A DNA stretch of 12,082 nt from Gammaproteobacteria bacterium (GCA_029243665.1 JAQWRO010000024.1:1-12082), one strand, 5' to 3'. Counted from the first letter of the stretch, positions 1-7,183 are shown. The notes: generated from the letters alone by a model not told the origin. Numbers and translations: made by a program.

Positions 1-1870
1 CACCTTGGTCAATCGCTTCTTCCATTGACATTTCTTCTGCTGTTACAGGTAGTGCAGCGTAAATATGTTCATTGACGAGTTTTTCAACTGTTTCTTGATC
101 TTGAATGCTTAAAGGACTTGTGCATGCAAAATCAAACCTTAAACGCATGTCGTCCACTAATGAACCTTTTTGCTCAACTGAAGGACCCAAAACCTTACGC
201 AGTGCTGCATGAAGCAGGTGTGTTGCTGAGTGATGTCTTTTAATTGCAAGCCTTTTAGAATCAACTTGACACTCTACTGAATCATCTAGCGTTATCTGAC
301 CTGATGCAATTTGTACATGGTGCACAACGATGCCACCCTGTTTTTGGGTATCTAGAACATCTATTTTGGTAGACGCATTAAACATTACACCGATGTCACC
401 AACCTGGCCACCGCCTTCTGGATAAAATGGTGTTGCGTCAAGCACAACCAAACCTGAGCTAGATAATGTATCCACACGTTTCCCATCTTCAATCAATGCC
501 AAAACACGGGAAGAAGACTCTAAAGTTACTGCACCAATAAATACTGTCTCGGAAATTTTTTCTAATGGCAATGCTTGTTGCGCACTAAACTTTGAAGCTG
601 CTTTTGATCGTTGACGCTGCCGATCCATATTGGCCATATACCCGTCCATATCAATACTGATATTTCTTTCATTGGCAATGTCTTCTGCAATGTCAATTGG
701 GAAACCATAGATATCATAAAGCTTAAATGCTAGGTCACCAGATATTTTATCTTCTTCCTTTAAAGCCGACTCTAATAAATTCATACCCTGTTCTAAAGTT
801 TGATAAAACTTTTCTTCTTCTTTCTTTAAAGCTGCCTCAATGTTTAACTGTTCCGATTGTAGAATTGGGTAAGCTTCCCCAAGGTTATCGACCAAGTCAG
901 AAACAAAACGATACATGACGGGTGTTTTTTGACCACATTGATAAGCGTATCTTAAAGCCCGTCTAATGATGCGTCTTAAGACATATGCCCTGCCTTCATT
1001 ACCAGGATAGATGCCACTTGCCATAATAAAAGCCGATGATCTTAAATGATCAGCCATGACCTGTAGTGCAATTTTAGTTAGTGTCACATGGCCTAGTTTT
1101 TCTTGAATAGGTTGCATCAAGCTTTTAAAACCATCTGTATCAAAATTCGAGGCAACTCCTTGCATCACTGCTGCGATACGTTCAAGTCCCATACCTGTAT
1201 CAACACAGGGTTGAGGCAAAAGTTGTTTCGTACCATCTACTTGTCTATCGAACTGCATGAACACTAAGTTCCATATTTCAACGTAGCGATCACCATCTGC
1301 ATCAGTAGTCCCTGGTAAACCACCGGCAATACTTGGGCCATGATCATAAAAAATTTCTGTACATGGGCCACAAGGACCCGTATCACCCATAGACCAAAAA
1401 TTATCTTCATCACCACACTTAATGATACGACTCTCATCGATACCGATGATGTCTCGCCAAATTGCATAACTTTCTTGATCATCGTGATGCACCGTTACCC
1501 AAAGCTTATCAATTGAGATATTCAGTTTTGCAGTAATGAATGTCCAGGCAAACTTAATGGCTTTCTCTTTAAAGTAATCACCAAAACTAAAATTACCAAG
1601 CATTTCAAAAAGGGTATGGTGTCTGGTGGTATGACCAACATTCTTTAGGTCGTTATGCTTTCCACCAACTCTTAAACAAGGCTGCGCAGATACTGCACAA
1701 TGATAAGGCGCAGGCGCTCCCAGAAAATAATCTTTGAACTGTACCATGCCAGCGTTGACAAAGAGTAAACTTGGATCATTCAAAGGAATCAATGACGCAC
1801 CAGGAACAATACTATGGTTGTTTTCACAAAAATACGCTAAAAAAAGTTTTCTTATTTCATTTGCCTGCAT
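1..1870 (-). CDS. alaS: Alanyl-tRNA synthetase, N-terminal 623 codons (3' end off the window)
   Basis: Charges tRNA-Ala with alanine in the cytoplasm and, through its editing domain, clears Ser/Gly-tRNA-Ala. The frame is open from an ATG at 1870 to the left edge with no stop. The protein begins MQANEIRKLFLAYF. It shows the class II catalytic core, with a motif-2-like HHTLFEMLGNFSFGDYFK near residue 85 and the Gly-rich DTGMGLERI segment. The HxxxH zinc/editing motif appears as HHSATHLLHAAL near residue 565. The family is about 875 residues long, so the C-terminal editing tail and C-Ala domain lie outside the window. The gene starts 12 bases after the recX stop, giving the order recA-recX-alaS as in E. 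coli. No strong Shine-Dalgarno is seen, only AGACAAAG. It could be read with recAX or from a promoter inside recX. No frameshift was seen. The identification is secure. Confidence 0.97.
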   Translation of the reverse strand, partial: MQANEIRKLFLAYFCENNHSIVPGASLIPLNDPSLLFVNAGMVQFKDYFLGAPAPYHCAVSAQPCLRVGGKHNDLKNVGHTTRHHTLFEMLGNFSFGDYFKEKAIKFAWTFITAKLNISIDKLWVTVHHDDQESYAIWRDIIGIDESRIIKCGDEDNFWSMGDTGPCGPCTEIFYDHGPSIAGGLPGTTDADGDRYVEIWNLVFMQFDRQVDGTKQLLPQPCVDTGMGLERIAAVMQGVASNFDTDGFKSLMQPIQEKLGHVTLTKIALQVMADHLRSSAFIMASGIYPGNEGRAYVLRRIIRRALRYAYQCGQKTPVMYRFVSDLVDNLGEAYPILQSEQLNIEAALKKEEEKFYQTLEQGMNLLESALKEEDKISGDLAFKLYDIYGFPIDIAEDIANERNISIDMDGYMANMDRQRQRSKAASKFSAQQALPLEKISETVFIGAVTLESSSRVLALIEDGKRVDTLSSSGLVVLDATPFYPEGGGQVGDIGVMFNASTKIDVLDTQKQGGIVVHHVQIASGQITLDDSVECQVDSKRLAIKRHHSATHLLHAALRKVLGPSVEQKGSLVDDMRLRFDFACTSPLSIQDQETVEKLVNEHIYAALPVTAEEMSMEEAIDQG

Positions 1871-1882
1871 AATTCTTTGTCT

Positions 1883-2284
1883 CTATGAACGGGTAACTCG
1901 ATTAATCATTTCAAAGTCATATCCTTTATATTGTAGATACTTTTGTAATTGTTGTGTTGTTTTATGTACATTCTTAACCACAACATCCTTGATATTTATT
2001 TCCCAATTATGTTTCAAGACGGCATCATCAATGATGTGTGAAGCAATTTTTTTCATATTTAATTCCCGACGAACATAATTTGGGCCATATCCTTGGTTGA
2101 AACGTCTTTGTGTTAAAGCTTCAGCAAAACGTTCGTCCGATTGCAACCCCTCGTCCTGAAGGATTGTTACTGCTGCACGAATATCAGCTGACGACTCAAA
2201 ACATTTGCTAAGACGCAAGCACAGTTCCTCGAAACCGTACTCGCGTCTAGCTAAAAAGTCCATTGCTTTTGACCTTGGGGTCAT
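1883..2284 (-). CDS. recX: Regulatory protein RecX
   Basis: RecX binds the RecA filament and limits its growth and its ATPase, strand-exchange and co-protease activities. The 133-residue product has the three-helix-repeat RecX layout. The typical motif AMDFLARREYGFEELCLRL is near residue 7, the second repeat (LQDEGLQSDERFAEALTQRR) spans residues 42-61, and GYGPNYVRRELNMKKI follows. It is somewhat shorter than the E. coli protein (about 166 residues), mainly at the N-terminus. Its ATG (2284-2282) overlaps the recA TGA (2283-2281) in an ATGA, which suggests translational coupling that keeps RecX low relative to RecA. The assignment rests on sequence motifs and on the neighbouring recA. Confidence 0.95.
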   Translation of the reverse strand: MTPRSKAMDFLARREYGFEELCLRLSKCFESSADIRAAVTILQDEGLQSDERFAEALTQRRFNQGYGPNYVRRELNMKKIASHIIDDAVLKHNWEINIKDVVVKNVHKTTQQLQKYLQYKGYDFEMINRVTRS

Positions 2285-3318
2285 TCTTTAGCAGGCGCCT
2301 CTTCTTTTTTTTCTTTAGCTACCGCAGTCGGCAAATAAATGTTTCTGATTTTAGCCTCGAGCACCTCTACAATTTTTGAATTATCTTTCATGTATTGCCT
2401 TACATTGTCTCGACCTTGACCAACACGATTACCGTCATAACTGTACCATGCACCTGCTTTTTGCATGAGTTCATTTTCGACAGCTAAGTCAATCAACTCA
2501 CCATATTTGCAAATCCCTAAACCATAGATAATATCAAACTCAACTTTCTTGAATGGTGGTGCTAATTTATTTTTAACAACCTTGACCCTAGTTTCATTTC
2601 CGTAGATTTCGTCACCGCGTTTTAATGCACCAATCCTTCTAATATCTAGTCGAACAGATGAATAAAACTTCAAAGCATTACCACCAGTAGTTGTTTCAGG
2701 ATTCCCAAACATGACACCAATTTTCATACGTATTTGGTTAATAAATATGACCAGTGTATTTGAACGCTTAATATTTCCAGTTAACTTTCTTAATGCTTGT
2801 GACATCAACCGAGCCTGTAAGCCCACGTGTTGATCACCCATATCTCCTTCAATTTCAGCTTTTGGTGTTAAAGCAGCTACAGAATCAACAACAACTAAAT
2901 CAACAGCACCTGATCGTACTAACATATCCGTAATTTCAAGTGCTTGCTCACCAGTATCAGGCTGAGATACAAGTAAATCATCAATATTTACACCTAATTT
3001 TTCAGCATAACTTGGATCTAAGGCGTGTTCAGCATCAACAAAAGCAGCAACACCACCTTGTTTTTGGCAAGCTGCAACCGCATGCAATGTCAAAGTTGTT
3101 TTACCTGATGACTCAGGACCAAAAATCTCAACGACTCTACCTTTTGGCAAACCACCTATACCTAGTGCAATATCAAGCCTCAAGGAACCTGTGGAAATTG
3201 CAGTAATATCTTTATTGACTTGTTTGTCTCCCATACGCATGATTGAGCCAGTTCCAAATTGACGCTCAATATGGCCTAGAGCAGCATCTAGGGCTTTTTT
3301 TCTATCGTTGTCTTTCAT
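2281..3318 (-). CDS. recA: Recombinase RecA
   Basis: ATP-dependent recombinase that forms filaments on single-stranded DNA, drives strand exchange and stimulates self-cleavage of LexA-type repressors. The protein has 345 residues. Walker A GPESSGKT lies at residues 67-74, Walker B is in LVVVDSVAAL, and the L2 loop contains GNPETTTGGNALKFY. The C-terminal tail is Lys/Glu-rich (KEKKEEAPAKE) and less acidic than that of E. coli. I start it at the ATG at 3318 and not at the in-frame GTG at 3327, because that GTG is part of the Shine-Dalgarno AAGGTG six bases upstream of the ATG. The gene is followed by recX with a 4-base overlap. No CTGT-N8-ACAG LexA box is seen in its upstream region. Confidence 0.98.
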   Translation of the reverse strand: MKDNDRKKALDAALGHIERQFGTGSIMRMGDKQVNKDITAISTGSLRLDIALGIGGLPKGRVVEIFGPESSGKTTLTLHAVAACQKQGGVAAFVDAEHALDPSYAEKLGVNIDDLLVSQPDTGEQALEITDMLVRSGAVDLVVVDSVAALTPKAEIEGDMGDQHVGLQARLMSQALRKLTGNIKRSNTLVIFINQIRMKIGVMFGNPETTTGGNALKFYSSVRLDIRRIGALKRGDEIYGNETRVKVVKNKLAPPFKKVEFDIIYGLGICKYGELIDLAVENELMQKAGAWYSYDGNRVGQGRDNVRQYMKDNSKIVEVLEAKIRNIYLPTAVAKEKKEEAPAKE

Positions 3319-3324
3319 GTTATT

Positions 3325-3330
3325 CACCTT
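3325..3330 (-). promoter_or_regulatory. recA ribosome binding site
   Basis: AAGGTG on the minus strand, six bases before ATG 3318. It decides the start, because the in-frame GTG nine bases upstream of the ATG lies within this site. Confidence 0.75.
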
Positions 3331-3356
3331 AAATATCCACTCATTATTTCAGATAT

Positions 3357-3385
3357 TTTAGACAATAACAATTGAGTGTTGTCAT
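3357..3385 (-). promoter_or_regulatory. Probable recA promoter
   Basis: On the minus strand ATGACA (3385-3380, five of six to the -35 consensus) is followed after 17 bases by TCTAAA (3362-3357, four of six to the -10). This places transcription start near 3350, about 30 bases before the recA ATG. The spacer contains an imperfect inverted repeat (GACA..ACA / TGTTGTC, 3361-3383). A repressor operator could sit there, but it does not match the gammaproteobacterial LexA box. Assigned by eye. Confidence 0.4.
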
Positions 3386-3398
3386 AAGTTGAACAAAA

Positions 3399-3428
3399 CT
3401 GACAAAAGTTATTCATTTGGTCTACAAT
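3399..3428 (+). promoter_or_regulatory. Probable marC promoter
   Basis: CTGACA (3399-3404) and TACAAT (3423-3428) are separated by 18 bases, and each matches five of six consensus positions. Transcription would start near 3435, about 25 bases before the marC ATG, leaving room for its strong Shine-Dalgarno. It diverges from the recA promoter, with the two -35 elements about 14 bases apart. Confidence 0.5.
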
Positions 3429-3447
3429 TACTGCAATGACTAATATC

Positions 3448-3454
3448 AAGGAGG
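3448..3454 (+). promoter_or_regulatory. Strong ribosome binding site of marC
   Basis: AAGGAGG ends six bases before ATG 3461. It fixes the start over the overlapping upstream ATG at 3436, which is in another frame. Confidence 0.85.
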
Positions 3455-3460
3455 ATTGTT

Positions 3461-4078
3461 ATGTCAATCACATTAATATCTTTAGCAACAAGTTTATTTG
3501 CATTAACAAACCCTATTGGCAACATGGTTATTTTTGTTTCCATGATGCAACACATAGACAAAAGCACAGCAAGAAAAAATGCTTTAAAAATTATGATATA
3601 TACCTGGATAGGGCTAACGATAACGGCAATCGTCGGTTCACAGCTCTTAAAACTTTTTGGTATATCTATTGCAGCATTTTCGATAGCGGGTGGATTTTTA
3701 CTTGCGCACATTGGCTTTATCATGACTTCAGGTGAAACACATAAAAGCGCACATAACAAAAACGAATGCAATCCTAGCGCTGATCCAACCCTTGTACCAC
3801 TAACCCTGCCACTACTGGTTGGACCTGGTGCAATGGTCGCAGTGATCTCTTTTTTCAACACAGTTACCATAGGAAATTCTGACTTCCTGAGTGCATGGGC
3901 AATCATTACAATGATTAGCGCATTGATCGGCATTTGTTTTTACAGCTCAACTTACCTCCCGAAACTGAGTACAAAAATTACTACCATCATCAATAGAATC
4001 ATGGGACTGATCATTGGATCCATTGGCTTACAACTCATCTTACACGGTGTGCAGTTGTTTTATCACATCCATATTTAA
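3461..4078 (+). CDS. MarC-family (UPF0056) integral membrane protein
   Basis: A 205-residue polytopic inner-membrane protein of the MarC/UPF0056 family. The molecular function of this family is not settled; despite the name, a role in multidrug resistance was not upheld. The family signatures are visible: ALTNPIGNMVIF at residues 14-25, TLVPLTLPLLVGPGAMVAV at 110-128, and the C-terminal NRIMGLIIGSIGLQLILHGVQ at 178-198. About six hydrophobic segments can be seen, at roughly 4-27, 44-60, 67-90, 111-133, 143-162 and 178-200. A hydrophilic loop rich in His, Lys and Asn covers 91-108. The start is supported by a near-perfect AAGGAGG (3448-3454) six bases before the ATG, the strongest ribosome binding site in the window. 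It is transcribed away from recA and is followed 87 bases later by the regulator on the same strand. Family is confident, function unknown. Confidence 0.93.
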   Translation: MSITLISLATSLFALTNPIGNMVIFVSMMQHIDKSTARKNALKIMIYTWIGLTITAIVGSQLLKLFGISIAAFSIAGGFLLAHIGFIMTSGETHKSAHNKNECNPSADPTLVPLTLPLLVGPGAMVAVISFFNTVTIGNSDFLSAWAIITMISALIGICFYSSTYLPKLSTKITTIINRIMGLIIGSIGLQLILHGVQLFYHIHI

Positions 4079-4127
4079 ACTAAAAATGATTTTACTACTT
4101 TATTACTAGCATAAATATGTTCAATAA

Positions 4128-4138
4128 TGTAATTTACA
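4128..4138. promoter_or_regulatory. Candidate operator (TGTAA-T-TTACA palindrome)
   Basis: A perfect 5+1+5 palindrome lies 27 bases upstream of the helix-turn-helix gene. It overlaps a possible -10 element TACAAT (4135-4140). A second short palindrome, TAGATCTA, is at 4143-4150. Repressors of this type commonly bind palindromes at their own promoter, so autoregulation is plausible. In such AT-rich DNA an 11-base palindrome can also arise by chance. Confidence 0.3.
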
Positions 4139-4165
4139 ATGATAGATCTAATGAATTGAATTGCT

Positions 4166-4888
4166 ATGGTAAAAACTAAATCTGAATTATCGCAAGAACG
4201 TGCAAATAGACTTAAATGTTTGCGTGAAATGTCTGGCTTGTCTAGAGATGCCATAAAAGACAGATATAATATTTCAAGAGGCACATTACAAAACTGGGAA
4301 AGTGCACGCTTTGGCGGCCTTACTGCAAAAGGAGCTACCCAGTTCATCAGAGCAATGCAAGCAGAAGGCATTGTAGCCAGCCATGACTGGCTATTTCATG
4401 GTATTGGCGTCTCTCCTAGCATGACGCCTAAAAACGGGCAAAGACTTCAAAAACAAAAAACAAGTCAAGCACCAAAACCACAGGCTATTCAAGAGTTAAT
4501 CAGATTTAAAACTAACAATAGTGATGTCATTGATTTGATTGCATCTGACCAAACCATGTGGCCCATTATTCAGCAAGACGACCTAGCTGCTGGCGTTAGG
4601 GTCTATCGAGAAGACATCGATCAATTAATAAACAAAGTTTGTATTATTCAAACGCATGAGCACGGCACCTTGATTCGAAAAATTCTACCTGGAGAAATGA
4701 CTAACACCTACCACTTATCTGTCATCAATCTTGATGCCTGCAAAGACATCCCTCCAATACTTTATAATATTGCCGTCTTAAGTGCAGCTGAAATTATTTG
4801 GACTAGGGTTGGCGATAGGCTACCTATGATACAGGCAGAAGCTAATCAATCACATACAAAAACTCATGAATCTTATGACCTAGCTTGA
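4166..4888 (+). CDS. Repressor-like helix-turn-helix regulator with degenerate S24/LexA-type C-terminal domain
   Basis: A 240-residue predicted DNA-binding protein. Residues 10-80 read as an XRE/Cro-type helix-turn-helix: RLKCLREMSGLSRDAIKDRY, then a recognition-helix region NISRGTLQNWESAR. Residues 85-110 form a Lys/Gln/Pro-rich linker. The C-terminal half resembles the LexA/CI S24 fold around SDQTMWPIIQQDDLAAG (127-143), the counterpart of the family's GxSMxPxixxGD. Where the nucleophilic Ser is expected there is Thr130. The catalytic Lys segment reads GTLIRKIL (167-174), with Arg171 at the expected position and Lys172 next to it. It therefore probably cannot cleave itself like LexA, and the domain may serve dimerisation or ligand sensing; this is inference. 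No good Shine-Dalgarno precedes the ATG. The last 47 bases overlap the end of convergent trmB. It is not clearly phage-borne: no other phage genes are near. Confidence 0.8.
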   Translation: MVKTKSELSQERANRLKCLREMSGLSRDAIKDRYNISRGTLQNWESARFGGLTAKGATQFIRAMQAEGIVASHDWLFHGIGVSPSMTPKNGQRLQKQKTSQAPKPQAIQELIRFKTNNSDVIDLIASDQTMWPIIQQDDLAAGVRVYREDIDQLINKVCIIQTHEHGTLIRKILPGEMTNTYHLSVINLDACKDIPPILYNIAVLSAAEIIWTRVGDRLPMIQAEANQSHTKTHESYDLA

Positions 4889-5501
4889 GTGCCCGAAGCT
4901 CATATTTTGTTTTTTCTCTTTCTAACTTAGGATTTTGAGCTTTCTTTTTAAATTTTTTAGAAGCTGACATAACCAATTCGATATGATCTGCATAGTCGTC
5001 CCAATCTGTCAAAATATGTAATTGACTGTCTCGAGACAAAATCATCTCTAATTGTTTTATGAAAGGTTCTGAAATCAAACGGCGTTTTTTATGTCTTTTT
5101 TTATGCCATGGATCAGGAAAGTAAATCTGAACCCTGGACCAAGTTGGCAAAATAGTCTGTGCTAAAAGAGATTCAACATCACCATGAAAAACAAATAGGT
5201 TCTTAACATTATGAAGCAGACACTGACACAACAATTGGCCCACACCAGGTGGATAAACTTCAACGCCTATAAAATCTATATCAGGGTTAGCAATGGCTTG
5301 CTGCAATAGCGCGCGACCATCTCCAAACCCTATTTCTAATATGGCTTGACGATTTTTACGTGTTGAAACTATTTCTTGATAATGAGCAAATTTATTTTCA
5401 TGCGCATTGCTCAAGGCATCTTTCTGATTTGTCGTCAATCTACCTTGACGCAAAACATAACTCTTGATTGTTTGCTTAGAACAATTTAAATTTTTATCCA
5501 T
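4842..5501 (-). CDS. trmB: tRNA (guanine-N7-)-methyltransferase TrmB
   Basis: Uses S-adenosylmethionine to methylate G46 in the variable loop of tRNAs. The 219-residue product has the SAM-binding motif ILEIGFGDG (54-62) and the acidic strand-end VEVYPPG (80-86). The family signature IYFPDPWHKKRHKKRR spans 126-141, followed by the conserved C-terminal TKYELRALKLGH (198-209). I start it at the ATG at 5501, which gives the usual length; the longer frame back to 5639 would add 46 residues inside mutY that do not look like TrmB. No Shine-Dalgarno precedes this ATG. The start overlaps that of divergent mutY by two bases (shared CATG), and the end overlaps the regulator by 47 bases. The trmB/mutY divergent arrangement also exists in E. 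coli. Confidence 0.94.
   Translation of the reverse strand: MDKNLNCSKQTIKSYVLRQGRLTTNQKDALSNAHENKFAHYQEIVSTRKNRQAILEIGFGDGRALLQQAIANPDIDFIGVEVYPPGVGQLLCQCLLHNVKNLFVFHGDVESLLAQTILPTWSRVQIYFPDPWHKKRHKKRRLISEPFIKQLEMILSRDSQLHILTDWDDYADHIELVMSASKKFKKKAQNPKLEREKTKYELRALKLGHKIHEFLYVID
5464..5491 (+). promoter_or_regulatory. Possible mutY promoter inside trmB
   Basis: TTGATT (5464-5469) and TTAAAT (5486-5491) are separated by 16 bases. Transcription would begin at about 5498, one or two bases before the mutY ATG, so the message would be practically leaderless. This agrees with the absence of a Shine-Dalgarno. Assigned by eye in AT-rich coding DNA. Confidence 0.3.
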
Positions 5502-6546
5502 GACTGAAAGTGTTGGTACAAATGAATTATTAAAAGATAATTTTGCATTATCTGTGGTGACTTGGCAAGAAAAATTTGGCAGACACCACTTGCCATGGCA
5601 GCACTCAGGTGCATATGCAACATGGATTTCAGAAATCATGCTTCAACAAACCCAAGTTGAAACAGTCATAAACTATTTTAAAAAGTTCATGACACAATTC
5701 CCCAACATAGCAGCACTTGCAAACGCAAACATCGATGAGGTTTTAGCAATATGGTCCGGGCTAGGCTATTATGCTCGAGCTAGAAACATTCACAAATCTG
5801 CCCAAATGATTGTCAACGATTTTGATGGCAAATTACCATCTAACATTGAAGACTTAATGAAACTCCCTGGCATTGGCCCTTCAACGGCTGGTGCCATTAT
5901 GGCATTAGGACACAAACATTATGGTGTAATATTGGATGGCAATGTCAAACGCATCTTATCGAGATGCTTTGGGCGCCATCTGGATGGACAAAGTCACCAT
6001 GCTCAAAAGCAGTTATGGCAACTCAGCTACTGGGTAACACCCGAAAAAAACTGTCACATTTATACCCAAGGAATCATGGATCTTGGGTCAAGTGTATGTC
6101 ATAAATTACATCCTCAATGCAATCAATGTCCAATCCAAAGCATCTGTTATGCGCATAAGTATAACATCACGCCTCACCTGCCTTACCCAAAAGTGAAAAA
6201 AAACAAACCAAGCTTTACCAAGCATTTAGTCATTCCTTACCACCAGGGCAAATTAGGCCTAATGAAGCGGCCCAACACAGGCATTTGGGGTGGGCTTTGG
6301 GTACCGTTTATACTGGATGAACTTCCTAAGGAAATTTCTACATTTCGAACATACCATTCAATCAAACATATTTTCACCCATCAGACTTGGATTATTAAAC
6401 CATTGCTTGCCAATGATCACCTTGATCAGATTGAACATTGGTTTTATCCTGAAGATGCACTACAATTAGGAATACCAAAACCTGTTAGAGACGTTATAGA
6501 GATCATACACCATGACCAAATCAATACATTGCAAGAAGTTGAATGA
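5500..6546 (+). CDS. mutY: Adenine DNA glycosylase MutY
   Basis: Removes adenine mispaired with 8-oxoguanine in base excision repair, preventing G:C to T:A transversions. The 348 residues match the usual length (E. coli 350). Landmarks are LPWQ at 31-34, the catalytic Glu45 in SEIMLQQTQV, the helix-hairpin-helix LPGIGPSTAGAI at 122-133, and the catalytic Asp146 in ILDGNVKRIL. The [4Fe-4S] ligands are Cys200, 207, 210 and 216 in the canonical C-x6-C-x2-C-x5-C spacing. The C-terminal part from about residue 235 is the Nudix-like 8-oxoG recognition domain (KRPNTGIWGGLW, HIFTHQTW). The ATG at 5500 is preferred; an in-frame TTG at 5464 would add 12 residues without a better ribosome binding site. 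yggX begins inside its last codons, so the two are very probably cotranscribed. Confidence 0.97.
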   Translation: MTESVGTNELLKDNFALSVVTWQEKFGRHHLPWQHSGAYATWISEIMLQQTQVETVINYFKKFMTQFPNIAALANANIDEVLAIWSGLGYYARARNIHKSAQMIVNDFDGKLPSNIEDLMKLPGIGPSTAGAIMALGHKHYGVILDGNVKRILSRCFGRHLDGQSHHAQKQLWQLSYWVTPEKNCHIYTQGIMDLGSSVCHKLHPQCNQCPIQSICYAHKYNITPHLPYPKVKKNKPSFTKHLVIPYHQGKLGLMKRPNTGIWGGLWVPFILDELPKEISTFRTYHSIKHIFTHQTWIIKPLLANDHLDQIEHWFYPEDALQLGIPKPVRDVIEIIHHDQINTLQEVE

Positions 6547-6784
6547 AAAAAAACCATCCCTTGATCAAGCACCTTTCCCAGGGGAACTAGGTGAAAAAAT
6601 ATATAATGAAATTTCTGCCGATGCTTGGCAACTATGGCTGGATCGTCAAGTCATGCTAATTAATGAATACAGACTGAATACACGTGATCCTAAAAGTAGA
6701 GCTTTTTTAGAAGAAGCCATGACTAAGTTCTTATTTGAAAATGATGATTCTATATTGCCGCCAGACTACCAGCCACCAGCTTAA
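6512..6784 (+). CDS. yggX: Probable Fe(2+)-trafficking protein YggX
   Basis: A 90-residue cytoplasmic protein of the YggX family. In enteric bacteria the family protects iron-sulfur enzymes from oxidants and is thought to handle labile Fe(II). The family signatures are SIHCKKL with conserved Cys7, FPGELGEKIYNEIS (22-35), AWQLWLDRQVMLINEYRLN (38-56) and the C-terminal FLFENDD. Length matches the family (E. coli 91). The ATG lies 35 bases before the mutY stop, in another frame, with a weak AGAGA about nine bases upstream, so translation is probably coupled to mutY. Pairing with an iron-sulfur repair enzyme is the conserved arrangement in gammaproteobacteria. Its stop TAA shares the TTAA at 6781-6784 with the stop of the convergent small gene. 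Confidence 0.95.
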   Translation: MTKSIHCKKLNEKKPSLDQAPFPGELGEKIYNEISADAWQLWLDRQVMLINEYRLNTRDPKSRAFLEEAMTKFLFENDDSILPPDYQPPA

Positions 6785-7113
6785 GGACTACATTCCTTAT
6801 TCTCATCATGATGGGTAATAATTTCTAAACCTGATAATAGAAAATCAAGATTACGGCTTAAGTTAAACACATCAAATACTGTTATTAAATAAATTTTTTG
6901 ACATGGCCTGTAAAATAGTATTCGTTCATTATCATCAACAACACTCACAACGTAAGTATTTTCATCAAATGTATGACTGATGTGTAATGCAATATTAGGC
7001 ATATATGCTGATCGATACGTTGCCGCATAAAAAAAAGAACCGTTTGATGTCATTCCATTGGTGCGATCACACCCATGACCAGAATTCTCAAAAAAACCAT
7101 TTTTTTCAATCAT
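6781..7113 (-). CDS. Small protein of unknown function (110 aa)
   Basis: I do not recognise this protein. From ATG 7113 it has 110 residues. There is a weak GGGTGA (7123-7118) four bases before the start; an in-frame TTG at 7125 would add four residues. The N-terminal third is Gly/Asn/Ser-rich with a short GHGCDRTNG segment. The rest alternates hydrophobic and polar residues (SAYMPNIALHISHTF, TYVVSVVDDNERILFY, KIYLITVFDVFNLS), as in a beta-rich soluble domain. No signal peptide or transmembrane helix is evident. Three Cys are present. It is alone in its orientation between yggX and the tRNA. Coding is supported by ordinary composition and by its filling of the gap; homology support is lacking. 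Confidence 0.55.
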   Translation of the reverse strand: MIEKNGFFENSGHGCDRTNGMTSNGSFFYAATYRSAYMPNIALHISHTFDENTYVVSVVDDNERILFYRPCQKIYLITVFDVFNLSRNLDFLLSGLEIITHHDENKECSP

Positions 7114-7183
7114 TAAATCACCCAAAAGACCATGTCATATCTGATCATCATAATTTATTTAACATTAAAATATAAAGTTAAAC

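Noticed and set aside
727..918. Plus-strand ORF of 63 codons
   Set aside because: Lies wholly inside alaS on the opposite strand; low-complexity shadow translation.
1734..2078. Plus-strand ORF of 114 codons across alaS and recX
   Set aside because: Antisense to two confident genes, Cys/Phe-rich composition and no family features.
3319..3460. LexA-box or attenuator in front of recA
   Set aside because: No canonical LexA operator of any of the three main types, and no terminator-like stem; only a weak bulged inverted repeat.
3409..3933. Minus-strand ORF of 174 codons opposite marC
   Set aside because: Shadow of marC, which has the family motifs and a strong ribosome binding site.
4166..4888. 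Prophage repressor marking a phage region
   Set aside because: Neighbours on both sides are core genes and no integrase, antirepressor or structural gene is present.
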